Shown one piece after another: positions 10,379 through 18,412 of a stretch of 64,000 nucleotides of DNA. The notes under the pieces were generated by a model. It saw nothing but the letters and a program-made list of their open reading frames with translations, was not told where the DNA came from and ran no database searches. Made by a program: the position numbers and the translations under genes. This DNA comes from Lacisediminimonas profundi (lineage in GTDB: Bacteria; Pseudomonadota; Gammaproteobacteria; Burkholderiales; Burkholderiaceae_D), in assembly GCF_008831265.1 (NCBI RefSeq), contig NZ_VTTH01000004.1, positions 62,001 to 126,000 of the forward strand, in the 5' to 3' direction. How positions within the stretch are numbered: the stretch's first letter is position 1; each line of letters begins with the position of its first letter.

Positions 10379-11032
10379 ATGCGAACGCCCCACCCGCCCA
10401 TCCCATTGGCTGACTACCAGCGCATTTTTCGTGTGTTGAAGAGCGTCTTTGATGGGGCCGCGGACAATACCGCCTCTAATACATTACGCGCCAGCATTTT
10501 CTTCAGCATTGCCGGCGCATCCCTGATCGAAAGTTTTTACAAGAAACGCTGCCAACCCGTGGCGGGCCCTGCCTATTACAAGGTCGACGATGCAGATGAG
10601 ACCGTCCTGTCTTTTGCCGATCATGATGAAATCCATGGCGATGCCGGTGACGAGCACGGTTTTCATTGCTGGATTTTCTGCGAGGGCCACATCATCGACT
10701 TCATGGCGCCCTTGTTCCGGGAAGCCCTGCAAGCGAGAGGCCTTCCCGGACAGTGTTCGCGAAAAATGTTTCAGAAGCCGCTCAGTGCAATGGCCGACTC
10801 GCCGTACCTGCTCAAAAAGCCAGGCGACTCCTACCTGATACCGGACCTCGACCTGACAAAGCAGTGCATACAGGATTTCCATGCCCGCCCTGACGCCAGG
10901 GACTTGTTGAGCGTGTGCGCGCAGTGGTACCAGAAGCCGCCAAAGAGAATTCCGAATCGCGTGCGCATGAGCAGAGGCGATGCGGAGATTGATTTACAGC
11001 TCAGTGGCTTGACGCTCACTGGCGCCTGGTAA
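10379..11032 (+). CDS. Conserved hypothetical protein, probably DUF2026 family
   Basis: 217 aa, with AAGGA 5 nt before the ATG. The middle reads GFHCWIFCEGHIIDFMAP, a His-x-Trp followed by an acidic strand. This resembles the His/Asp part of papain/transglutaminase-like folds, and an N-terminal SIFFSIAGASLIESFY helix precedes it. I associate this pattern with DUF2026 from memory only. No signal peptide. The C-terminus is polar. It sits alone, with promoter space on both sides; no function can be assigned. Confidence 0.65.
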   Translation: MRTPHPPIPLADYQRIFRVLKSVFDGAADNTASNTLRASIFFSIAGASLIESFYKKRCQPVAGPAYYKVDDADETVLSFADHDEIHGDAGDEHGFHCWIFCEGHIIDFMAPLFREALQARGLPGQCSRKMFQKPLSAMADSPYLLKKPGDSYLIPDLDLTKQCIQDFHARPDARDLLSVCAQWYQKPPKRIPNRVRMSRGDAEIDLQLSGLTLTGAW

Positions 11033-11292
11033 GGCCGGACTACCTGTTCTTTGACCCCGTCCCCCATTGCCCGGTAGCGGGCCTTTGTCAACGATGGCTG
11101 GCGGCAGTGCACAAAATTGTTACATCAGTCTGTCAAATTCCTTACAAAAGCCCTTATTTATAGCGATTACGAGAATAATCATTGCAAAATTGCACTATGT
11201 TGTAGCGCATTATGGTTTGGTGCCCTGATTTGGGATGGCGAGTGTGCGAAAATTAAGGGTTATCAAAATTTTCGCCCTCCAGGGATTCCAAC

Positions 11293-12636
11293 ATGAAATA
11301 CGCCTCCGTTCACCAGTTCCTGCAACATGTCGCCGACCGCAATCCCGGCCAGCCCGAATTCCTGCAAGCCGTCACCGAGGTGATGGAAAGCCTGTGGCCC
11401 TTCATTGAAAAGAATCCCAGATATGCGGAGCAAGGCCTGCTGGATCGCCTGGTCGAGCCCGAGCGCGTGGTGATGTTCCGCGTTTCGTGGACCGACGACC
11501 ATGGCCAGGTGCAAGTGAACCGTGGCTATCGTATCCAGCACAGCATGGCGATCGGTCCGTACAAGGGCGGCTTGCGCTTCCACCCGTCGGTCACCCTGTC
11601 GGTGCTGAAATTCCTCGCCTTCGAGCAGACCTTCAAGAATGCGCTGACCACGCTGCCGATGGGCGGCGCCAAGGGCGGCTCCGACTTCGACCCGAAGGGC
11701 AAGAGCCCGGCCGAAGTGATGCGTTTCTGCCAGGCCTTCGTGAGCGAACTGTTCCGCCACGTCGGCGGCGACACCGACGTTCCGGCGGGTGACATCGGCG
11801 TCGGCGGCCGCGAAGTCGGCTACATGGCCGGCATGTTCAAGAAGCTGACCAACCGCGCCGACTGCGTATTTACGGGCAAGGGCATGAGTTTCGGCGGTTC
11901 CCTGATCCGCCCGGAAGCGACCGGCTACGGCACGGTCTATTTCGCGGACGAAATGCTGAAGACCCGCGGCCGCTCGTTTGAAGGCCTGCGCGTGGGCGTT
12001 TCCGGTTCCGGCAACGTGGCGCAGTATTCGGTGGAAAAGGCCATGGCGCTGGGCGCCAAGGTGGTTACGGTATCCGACTCCAGCGGCACCATCATCGACG
12101 AAGAGGGATTCACTCCTGAAAAGCTGGCGATCCTGATGGAGGTGAAGAACCACCTCTACGGCCGCGTGAGCGACTATGCCCAGCGCACCGGCGTGCGCTT
12201 CGAAGCGGGTGTGCGCCCGTGGCACGTGCCGATGGACGTGGCCCTGCCCTGCGCCACTCAGAACGAACTGAACGCCGACGATGCCGCCACCCTGATGCGT
12301 AACGGGGTGCTGTGCGTGGCCGAAGGCGCCAACATGCCGACCACGATCGAAGCCGCCAAGATGTTCGAAGCCGCCGGCGTGTTGTACGCGCCGGGCAAGG
12401 CCAGCAACGCCGGCGGTGTCGCGACCTCGGGCCTGGAAATGAGCCAGAATGCAGTTCGCATGTCCTGGCCGCGCGAGGAAGTGGATGCACGCCTGTTCCA
12501 GATCATGAAAGGCATTCATGCCGCCTGCCTGCAATACGGGCGACGTGCCGATGGCAGCGTGAGTTATGTCGACGGCGCCAACATCGCCGGCTTCGTGAAA
12601 GTGGCCGACGCCATGTTGGCCCAGGGTGTAATCTAG
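11293..12636 (+). CDS. gdhA: NADP-specific glutamate dehydrogenase
   Basis: 447 aa, the size of the small hexameric NADP-GDH. GYRIQHSMAIGPYKGGLRFH holds the substrate-binding Lys, PMGGAKGGSDFDPKGKS carries the catalytic Lys region, and VGVSGSGNVAQYS is the dinucleotide-binding loop. It makes glutamate from 2-oxoglutarate and ammonium. AGGGA precedes the ATG. 260 bp of upstream non-coding sequence, AT-rich around 11130-11280, suggests its own regulated promoter. Confidence 0.97.
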   Translation: MKYASVHQFLQHVADRNPGQPEFLQAVTEVMESLWPFIEKNPRYAEQGLLDRLVEPERVVMFRVSWTDDHGQVQVNRGYRIQHSMAIGPYKGGLRFHPSVTLSVLKFLAFEQTFKNALTTLPMGGAKGGSDFDPKGKSPAEVMRFCQAFVSELFRHVGGDTDVPAGDIGVGGREVGYMAGMFKKLTNRADCVFTGKGMSFGGSLIRPEATGYGTVYFADEMLKTRGRSFEGLRVGVSGSGNVAQYSVEKAMALGAKVVTVSDSSGTIIDEEGFTPEKLAILMEVKNHLYGRVSDYAQRTGVRFEAGVRPWHVPMDVALPCATQNELNADDAATLMRNGVLCVAEGANMPTTIEAAKMFEAAGVLYAPGKASNAGGVATSGLEMSQNAVRMSWPREEVDARLFQIMKGIHAACLQYGRRADGSVSYVDGANIAGFVKVADAMLAQGVI

Positions 12637-12744
12637 TCACCCGAGGCTTCTGCGCACCCATCCGCATGCAGGCGGGTGGCGTGCGCGAGGCTTGACTGGC
12701 CTGCATACCGATCCAATGATGTCCTTCCCCTGTATTGAAGTCGT

Positions 12745-13869
12745 GTGCAGCCGCAGGTTCTGCGAACTGCACTGGTGCCCATGCTGCGCCTGAGCCTGGG
12801 CCGGCTGTTGCTGCTGGCGCGGGAAGAATTGCGCCACCTGACGACGATCCAGGCCAGCGACCGGGTATGGCAAATGCCGTTCGCGGCTGCGCTTGCCTCC
12901 GGCCTGCCGCTGCTGGTCGGCGCCTGGTTCGATCGGATGGATTACGGACTGGTCGCTTCGCTTGGCGGACTGGTTTTCCTGTATTTGCCGAACACTCCGC
13001 TGTACCACCGTATGGTATCGGTGATGGCCTGCGCGTTCGGCATGGCCGGCTGTTATGCGCTGGGGGTGATCAGTCATTTCTTTCCGCCGGCGATGATGCC
13101 GGTGCTGGTCTTCACGACCATCCTGGTTACCATGGTTTGCCGCTTTTACGGTTTCGGGCCGCCGGGCAGCCTGTTCTTTGTCATGGCAGCGTCGATCGGC
13201 GCCTATTCGCCGGTGACTTTGATGGAGCTGCCCGTGATGGTCGGCCTGCTCACCTTGGGGTGCCTGCTGGCTTGCCTGGTCGGGTTTTTCTACAGTCTCC
13301 TTGTATTGCGGATGCGGCCGCCCGCGTCAGTCCCGCCTTTGCCGACGCCGACTTTCGATTTTGTTGTCTTCGACTCGGTCGTGATCGGCGTGTTCGTCGG
13401 CATCTCGCTGGCGCTGGCACAGTCGTTGCAGCTGGAGAAGGCCTATTGGGTTCCGGTGAGTTGCCTGGCCGTGATCCAGGGCGCATCCCTGCGCGCGGTG
13501 TGGAACAAGCAGTTGCATCGGGTAATCGGAACCGGCATCGGCCTGCTGCTCGCGTGGGGATTGCTGCTGCTGCCGCTGGACAAATGGACCATCTCGCTGG
13601 CCATGATGGCAATGACCTTCGTGGTCGAATCGACGGTGGTGCGCCATTACGCATTCGCCGCCATTTTCATTACCCCCCTGACGATCCTGCTGGCCGAGGC
13701 AGCCACGCTGGGACACAGTTCAGCGACGGTACTGATCCAAGCCCGGTTGTTCGATACCCTGCTGGGCTGCCTGGTGGGCCTGGTCGGGGGAATCTGCCTG
13801 CATAGCCCGCGCTTTCGCGAGGTGGCAGGCCGCGTGGTGCGCTCACTCGTTCCGTCACGCCTGTCATAG
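12745..13869 (+). CDS. FUSC/aromatic-acid-exporter-type membrane protein
   Basis: 374 aa from a GTG with GAAG upstream; an ATG at 12781 is an alternative. About ten hydrophobic segments are arranged in two halves of five, and the second half contains EKAYWVPVSCLAVIQG and the FVVES...FAAIFITPLT pattern typical of FUSC/YccS/AaeB-like proteins. The large cytoplasmic region of AaeB is absent. It is probably an inner-membrane exporter or unknown transporter. It lies 108 bp after gdhA with no terminator seen between them, so co-transcription is possible. Confidence 0.75.
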   Translation: MQPQVLRTALVPMLRLSLGRLLLLAREELRHLTTIQASDRVWQMPFAAALASGLPLLVGAWFDRMDYGLVASLGGLVFLYLPNTPLYHRMVSVMACAFGMAGCYALGVISHFFPPAMMPVLVFTTILVTMVCRFYGFGPPGSLFFVMAASIGAYSPVTLMELPVMVGLLTLGCLLACLVGFFYSLLVLRMRPPASVPPLPTPTFDFVVFDSVVIGVFVGISLALAQSLQLEKAYWVPVSCLAVIQGASLRAVWNKQLHRVIGTGIGLLLAWGLLLLPLDKWTISLAMMAMTFVVESTVVRHYAFAAIFITPLTILLAEAATLGHSSATVLIQARLFDTLLGCLVGLVGGICLHSPRFREVAGRVVRSLVPSRLS

Positions 13870-13969
13870 CGGCATGGCGTCATGGCAGGATGGCGGCGGA
13901 CCGTCGCCTGCGGCACTTGGCGAAGCTCGGTTAAACTGAGGTCCGCCCAAAATATAAAAGAACAAGCTC

Positions 13970-15187
13970 ATGTCAAGCACACGCACTGCCCCAGATCTGA
14001 AGACCGTCCTGTTCGCGACCGGCATGGTGCTGACGCTTTCCATGGGCGTTCGGCATGGCTTCGGATTCTGGCTGCAACCGATCTCGCAGTCGCATGGCTG
14101 GAGCCGTGAAACCTATTCGCTGGCACTGGCCCTGCAAAATCTGGGCTGGGGCTTGTTCGGCCCATTTGCCGGCATGGCGGCGGATCGCTTTGGCACGGCG
14201 AAAGTGGTAGTGGCGGGCGTGGGCTTGTACGTGGCCGGCCTGCTGTCCATGGCGCTGGTCACTGACCCTGTGTGGTTCGTGATCAGTGCAGGCACGCTGA
14301 TCGGTGCAGCCATGGCCTGCGTCGGATTTGGCGCCGTGAGCGGCATCATCGGCCGCGTTGCGCCCGAGAGCCGCCGCTCGTGGGCATTCGGGATTTCCTC
14401 GGCCGCCGGCTCTTTCGGCCAGTTCGCCTTGATGCCGGTCGAGCAATACCTGATATCGGCTGCCGGCTGGCAGAACGCGTTCTACATCCTGGCTTTGGGT
14501 CTTGTCTTGCTGATGCTGCCGATGGCGCTGCTGCTGCGCGAGCCGCCGGTGCAGAAGGCGACCGGGCCGCAGCAGAGCATCTCTGCCGCCATCCGCGAAG
14601 CGTTTGCCTATCGGCCCTTCCAGTTGCTGGTCGCCGGCTATTTCGTGTGCGGCTTCCAGGTCGTGTTCATTGCCGTTCACCTGCCTGCGTACCTGCGGGA
14701 CAAGGGCATGACGGATCCGAGCCTGGCGGTAATGGCGCTGGCGCTGATCGGCCTGTTCAACATCTTCGGCTCCTTCTATTTCGGCAAGCTCGGCGGCACC
14801 ATGCCCAAGCGCTACCTGCTGTCCTCGATCTACATTTCGCGTTCGGTGGTGATTGCGCTGTTCCTGCTGGCGCCGCTGACATCCTGGTCGGTTTATGTAT
14901 TCTCGGCCGCGATGGGGATATTGTGGCTGTCGACGGTACCGCTGACGAACGGCGTGATCGCCGGCATCTTTGGCGTCAAGTATCTTTCCATGCTGTCGGG
15001 CTTCGTGTTCTTTTCGCACCAGCTCGGCAGCTTCCTTGGTGTCTGGCTCGGCGGTTACCTGTTCGACAAGCAGGGCAGCTACAACACGGTATGGATGATC
15101 ACGATCCTGCTTGGCGCGTTCGCCGCGCTGATCAACCTGCCGATCAACGAGAAACCGATCGCGCGCCTGGCTCCGGCGGGCGCTTGA
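13970..15187 (+). CDS. Major facilitator superfamily transporter (MCT/OFA-like)
   Basis: 405 aa with 12 predicted TM segments. MFS loop motif A-like GMAADRFGTAKVV follows TM2, and a basic central loop precedes SISAAIREAFAYRPFQLLV, which begins the second half. Overall layout resembles the monocarboxylate/oxalate-formate antiporter branch. Given the oxalate cluster 30 kb away an organic-anion substrate is plausible but not shown. A 42-aa single-TM protein follows at 15198 and may be a partner subunit. Confidence 0.8.
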   Translation: MSSTRTAPDLKTVLFATGMVLTLSMGVRHGFGFWLQPISQSHGWSRETYSLALALQNLGWGLFGPFAGMAADRFGTAKVVVAGVGLYVAGLLSMALVTDPVWFVISAGTLIGAAMACVGFGAVSGIIGRVAPESRRSWAFGISSAAGSFGQFALMPVEQYLISAAGWQNAFYILALGLVLLMLPMALLLREPPVQKATGPQQSISAAIREAFAYRPFQLLVAGYFVCGFQVVFIAVHLPAYLRDKGMTDPSLAVMALALIGLFNIFGSFYFGKLGGTMPKRYLLSSIYISRSVVIALFLLAPLTSWSVYVFSAAMGILWLSTVPLTNGVIAGIFGVKYLSMLSGFVFFSHQLGSFLGVWLGGYLFDKQGSYNTVWMITILLGAFAALINLPINEKPIARLAPAGA

Positions 15188-15197
15188 GGACATGACG

Positions 15198-15326
15198 ATG
15201 AGCAGTGCGATCTGGCGATGGGCAGGGCTGGCGGTGTTGGCTGCCGTGCTGGCGCTGACGTTTGCAGCCTATTTGCGGCCGGATTTCGTGGTCGACCTGG
15301 CGAACCGCATTGTGATGTGTTTCTGA
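15198..15326 (+). CDS. Small single-TM protein downstream of MFS gene
   Basis: 42 aa from the ATG at 15198, with GAGG 8 nt upstream; an in-frame ATG at 15192 is too close to that site. The sequence begins MSSAIWRWAGLAVLAAVLAL, one TM helix, then YLRPDFVVDLANRIVMCF. It starts 10 bp after the MFS stop, so it is almost certainly co-translated. Small subunits beside OFA-type MFS carriers are known, which makes a transporter accessory role plausible. Confidence 0.65.
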   Translation: MSSAIWRWAGLAVLAAVLALTFAAYLRPDFVVDLANRIVMCF

Positions 15327-15354
15327 GCGGTTCGCCGAGTCAATCGGATACCGG

Positions 15355-16062
15355 TCACGCGCCGGCGATTTCCCGCAACATGCCTGCCAGCACCAGTGGC
15401 GCGGACACCATCGCATCGTGCCCGGCCGCAATCTCGCGCCATCCCCATCCTTGCTGCGACTTCACCCACGCGCGGCTGCTTGCGCAAGGGCCGTACCACG
15501 GGTCGGTTGCGGCGATATAGGTGCACGGCACGCCGTTGCCGATCGGATTGCGCAGTGCCAGCGGCTCGGCGTAGGCCTTCAGCGGATGCGGCGTCAGTCG
15601 CCGCTGCAGCCATGCCGCGTGTACCGGGTCGCTGATGCCGAATTTGTCCGGGGCGGGTATCGCCATGCGCAAGCCGTCGGGGTCGATGGTGCGGCTGCGT
15701 TCCTGCCTGACTTCAGGCGGTAGCATGTCGAGAGCAGAAAGGCCGTCCTGCACGATCAGTGCGTCAAGATAGACCAAATGGCGCAGCCGTTCGGGCATGC
15801 GGTCCGCTACGCCGCTTATCACCGGGCCGCCGAAGCTGTGGCCCACCAGCACGACATCCTGCAGTTCCTCGTTTTCGATGACAGCGCAGGCGTCCTGGAC
15901 GAAGGTCGAAAGGCCGACCTCAGCATTGAGCAGATGGGCGCGTTCGCCCAATCCGGTCATGGTTGGCGTGAACACCGTATGTCCCGCGTCGCGCAGCGGC
16001 TTCGCGACGTCGCGCCAGCACCAGCCGCCGTGCCAGGCGCCGTGTATCAGTACAAAGTTCAT
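15355..16062 (-). CDS. Alpha/beta-hydrolase (EstC/salicylate-esterase-like)
   Basis: 235 aa, with GAGGAGA upstream of the ATG. The start MNFVLIHGAWHGGWCWRDVA contains the HG oxyanion motif, the nucleophile elbow is VGHSFGG, and the C-terminal His is in AGHDAM. This HGAWHGGWCW type belongs to the small esterase group that includes plant methyl-salicylate esterases and bacterial EstC. No signal peptide. It is 24 bp from the radical-SAM gene on the same strand. The substrate is unknown. Confidence 0.85.
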   Translation of the reverse strand: MNFVLIHGAWHGGWCWRDVAKPLRDAGHTVFTPTMTGLGERAHLLNAEVGLSTFVQDACAVIENEELQDVVLVGHSFGGPVISGVADRMPERLRHLVYLDALIVQDGLSALDMLPPEVRQERSRTIDPDGLRMAIPAPDKFGISDPVHAAWLQRRLTPHPLKAYAEPLALRNPIGNGVPCTYIAATDPWYGPCASSRAWVKSQQGWGWREIAAGHDAMVSAPLVLAGMLREIAGA

Positions 16063-16086
16063 CGGGTATCTCCTCTTGTTTTCCGA

Positions 16087-17568
16087 TCAGGCGCCCAGGT
16101 GGCGCGCTTGCCTTTGTGGCGCTGCTGCCTGTGGCTTGGGCGGGGCCCTGCCGGCCTGGCCGGCATGGTCATGCCCCAGGCAGATGCGCACATTCTCTTC
16201 CGTCATTCCCTGCCCGACCAGCCAGCGCGTGACCAGTCCTGCCAGGCGGTCAAGCGCGATACGGTGCGTGGCGTCGGTCACCTGATAGAGCCAGTCCGAC
16301 AAAGCCATGAAATTAGCGAACGGCGCATTGCGCAGGATCAGCGGCAGCGTGCGCGCAAAGCGGCCTGAATTTGCCACCAGGTCCCAGTAGCGCCCGAACC
16401 GGACCAGCCGCTGCATCGTGATGAAGTCGAGCTTGCTGGTGGCCAGTATCTGATAAGGGGGGTGTGGATCGAACACCATGCCCCAGGCTTCGGTGTGGCG
16501 AATGATGGGCGTGCCGCGCAGTCGCTTCAGGATGCCGAACTGGATCTCGTGCGGATCGAGCGCGTACAGTTTGTCGAATCCGGCAGCGAAGCTCTCCATG
16601 TCTTCGCCCGGCAGGCCGGCGATCAGGTCGACATGAAGATGCGCGTTCGAATGCTGGCGCAACCAGCGGATGTTGTCGGCCGCCTTCTGGTTGTCCTGGC
16701 GCCGGCTGATCAGCGACTGTACTTCCGGGTTGAAGGTCTGGATGCCGATCTCGAACTGCAGGGTACCGGGCGGAAAGCGGCGGATGCCGTCCTTCAGCGC
16801 GTCGGGCAGGTGATCGGGCACTACTTCGAAGTGGGCATAGACCGGATCGTCCGGATGCGCCTCCAGCTTGTCGAGGAAGAACTGCATGATGCGCAGGCTG
16901 GACTTGATGTTGAGGTTGAAGGTCCGGTCCACGAACTTGAAGAGGCGGGCGCCGCGCGCATGCAGCTTCTCCAGTTCAAGCAGGAAGCCATCCAGTCCGA
17001 AAGGCCACGCTGTCTTGTCCAGCGAAGACAGGCAGAACTCGCATTTGAACGGGCAGCCGCGCGACGCTTCGACATAGAGCGTCCGGTGGGCGATATCTTC
17101 CGCGCTGTAGAGATCGTAGGGAAGGCGGACCTGGTCCAGCGGCGGCTGCACGCCGGCGTGGATTTTCATCAAGGGCTTGGGCCCGGAAAGTATTGCCCGG
17201 CATAATTGCGGGAAGCTGACGTCGCCCCATCCGGTGATCAGGTAATCCGCCATGCGGACGATTTCCTGCAGTTCCGGCTCGTACGACACTTCGGGACCGC
17301 CCAGCACCACGACCACCTCCGGCGCCACGCGCTTCAGCAGCGCGACGATGTGCGTTGTCTCCTCGATATTCCAGATGTAGACGCCGAACCCGATGATGCG
17401 CGGCCGGTGCGCCAGCAGTTTCTCCACCACGTCGGCGCTACGGGTGCCGATCACGAATTCCTGCAGGCGGGTCTGGTTCGACAGCTCTCCCATGTTCGCC
17501 AGCAGATAGCGCAAGCCGAGCGAGGCATGCGCATAGCGGGCGTTGAGGGTGGTCAGCAAGATGCTCAT
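16087..17568 (-). CDS. B12-binding domain radical SAM protein
   Basis: 493 aa. The N-terminal ~130 residues form a cobalamin-binding Rossmann domain (RIIGFGVYIWN, VVVVLGGPEVSYEPE). The radical SAM core follows, with the [4Fe-4S] motif CPFKCEFC in YVEASRGCPFKCEFCLS. The C-terminal ~150 residues fit the DUF4080 extension found in this family. Such proteins modify unknown substrates, often by methylation. The last ~30 residues are Ala/Pro/Gln-rich. The ATG has no strong ribosome-binding site. Confidence 0.88.
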   Translation of the reverse strand: MSILLTTLNARYAHASLGLRYLLANMGELSNQTRLQEFVIGTRSADVVEKLLAHRPRIIGFGVYIWNIEETTHIVALLKRVAPEVVVVLGGPEVSYEPELQEIVRMADYLITGWGDVSFPQLCRAILSGPKPLMKIHAGVQPPLDQVRLPYDLYSAEDIAHRTLYVEASRGCPFKCEFCLSSLDKTAWPFGLDGFLLELEKLHARGARLFKFVDRTFNLNIKSSLRIMQFFLDKLEAHPDDPVYAHFEVVPDHLPDALKDGIRRFPPGTLQFEIGIQTFNPEVQSLISRRQDNQKAADNIRWLRQHSNAHLHVDLIAGLPGEDMESFAAGFDKLYALDPHEIQFGILKRLRGTPIIRHTEAWGMVFDPHPPYQILATSKLDFITMQRLVRFGRYWDLVANSGRFARTLPLILRNAPFANFMALSDWLYQVTDATHRIALDRLAGLVTRWLVGQGMTEENVRICLGHDHAGQAGRAPPKPQAAAPQRQARHLGA

Positions 17569-17667
17569 GGAGGGCGGCGGCGGGGGAAACCGCTATTCTA
17601 GCGGTCTGCTGCTGTACGGGCCGGGCAATGGCATCCCGATTATTTTGGTGCGGCGCACAAAAACGGC

Positions 17668-17695
17668 TTGACATCCGGAGGGTTGACCCTAAAAT
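17668..17695 (+). promoter_or_regulatory. Predicted sigma70 promoter of phasin gene
   Basis: TTGACA (17668-17673), a 16-bp spacer and TAAAAT (17690-17695) match the consensus at 6/6 and 5/6. A start site near 17702 leaves a ~70-nt leader before the phasin ATG. Confidence 0.75.
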
Positions 17696-17700
17696 ACGAA

Positions 17701-17716
17701 TTGTTGCAGCGCACAA
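17701..17716 (+). promoter_or_regulatory. Candidate PhaR operator in phasin promoter
   Basis: TTGTTGCAGCGCACAA is an imperfect palindrome overlapping the predicted transcription start. It resembles the TGCA-rich sites bound by PhaR, which represses phasin genes until PHA granules titrate it. The assignment is by resemblance only. Confidence 0.45.
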
Positions 17717-17773
17717 TAAGGTGCGCTTCCCCTATTCCCGGGTCGCACCCGACCCATCTTCAGGAGAATCACC

Positions 17774-18334
17774 ATGTTCGCAGAACAATTTTCCGGCGCC
17801 GCAAAAGCCAACTTCGAATCCCAGCTCGCAGCCGTCAATGCCTTCCAGGCCAAGGCCTTCGAAAGCGTTTCCCAATTGATTGACCTGAACCTGCGCGCTG
17901 CCCGCGCAACGCTTGAGGAATCGACCGCCACCACCCAGCAACTGCTGGCCGCCAAGGACCCGCGCGAGTTGCTCGCGTTGATCGCTGCGCAAAGCCAGCC
18001 TGCAGCAGCCAAGGCCGTCGCCTATTCGCGCAATGTCGCAGGCATTGCCGCAGCGGCCCAGGCGGAACTGTCAAAGGCAGCCGAGGAACAGGCCGCCGCC
18101 CGTGCCCGCGATGCCGCCGGCCTGGTTGACCAGCTGACGAAAAACGCGCCTCCCGGCATGGAGCAGGCAGTCGCACTGGTGAAGACCGCGATCACCAACG
18201 CCAGCGCCGGCTACGAGCAACTCAACAAGCTCACCAAGCAGGCGAATGAGACGTTTGAAGAAAACTTCGGCAAGGTGTTCGCACAATACGCCGGTGCTGC
18301 CAGCGAGAAGACTGCTGCCCGCGGCCGCAAGTAA
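17774..18334 (+). CDS. phaP: Phasin family protein (PHA granule-associated)
   Basis: 186 aa with the phasin pattern: MFAEQFSGAAKANFESQLAA, KAFESVSQLIDLNLRAARAT and LLAAKDPRELLALIAAQ. It is Ala/Gln-rich, helical and lacks a signal peptide. It coats polyhydroxyalkanoate granules and controls their size and number. It has its own strong promoter with a PhaR-like site and a terminator directly after the stop, so it is monocistronic. The basic tail TAARGRK could contact DNA or polymer. Confidence 0.92.
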   Translation: MFAEQFSGAAKANFESQLAAVNAFQAKAFESVSQLIDLNLRAARATLEESTATTQQLLAAKDPRELLALIAAQSQPAAAKAVAYSRNVAGIAAAAQAELSKAAEEQAAARARDAAGLVDQLTKNAPPGMEQAVALVKTAITNASAGYEQLNKLTKQANETFEENFGKVFAQYAGAASEKTAARGRK

Positions 18335-18351
18335 GCGCCACGGGTCGTAAT

Positions 18352-18379
18352 GAAAAAGCCGCCCTCGGGCGGCTTTTTC
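18352..18379 (+). terminator. Intrinsic terminator of phasin gene (possibly bidirectional)
   Basis: AAAAAGCCGCC (18353-18363), a CTCG loop and GGCGGCTTTTT (18368-18378) form an 11-bp stem ending in T's. The A-run on the other side allows use by the converging minus-strand gene that ends at 18413. Confidence 0.9.
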
Positions 18380-18412
18380 CATTTTGCAGCGTATGCGGCC
18401 GAGGTGGCGGCG

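Noticed and set aside
11263-12534. 423-codon minus-strand frame
   Set aside because: Antisense to gdhA.
13973-15193. 406-codon minus-strand frame
   Set aside because: Antisense to the MFS gene; very rich in Arg/Gln/His, a typical artefact.
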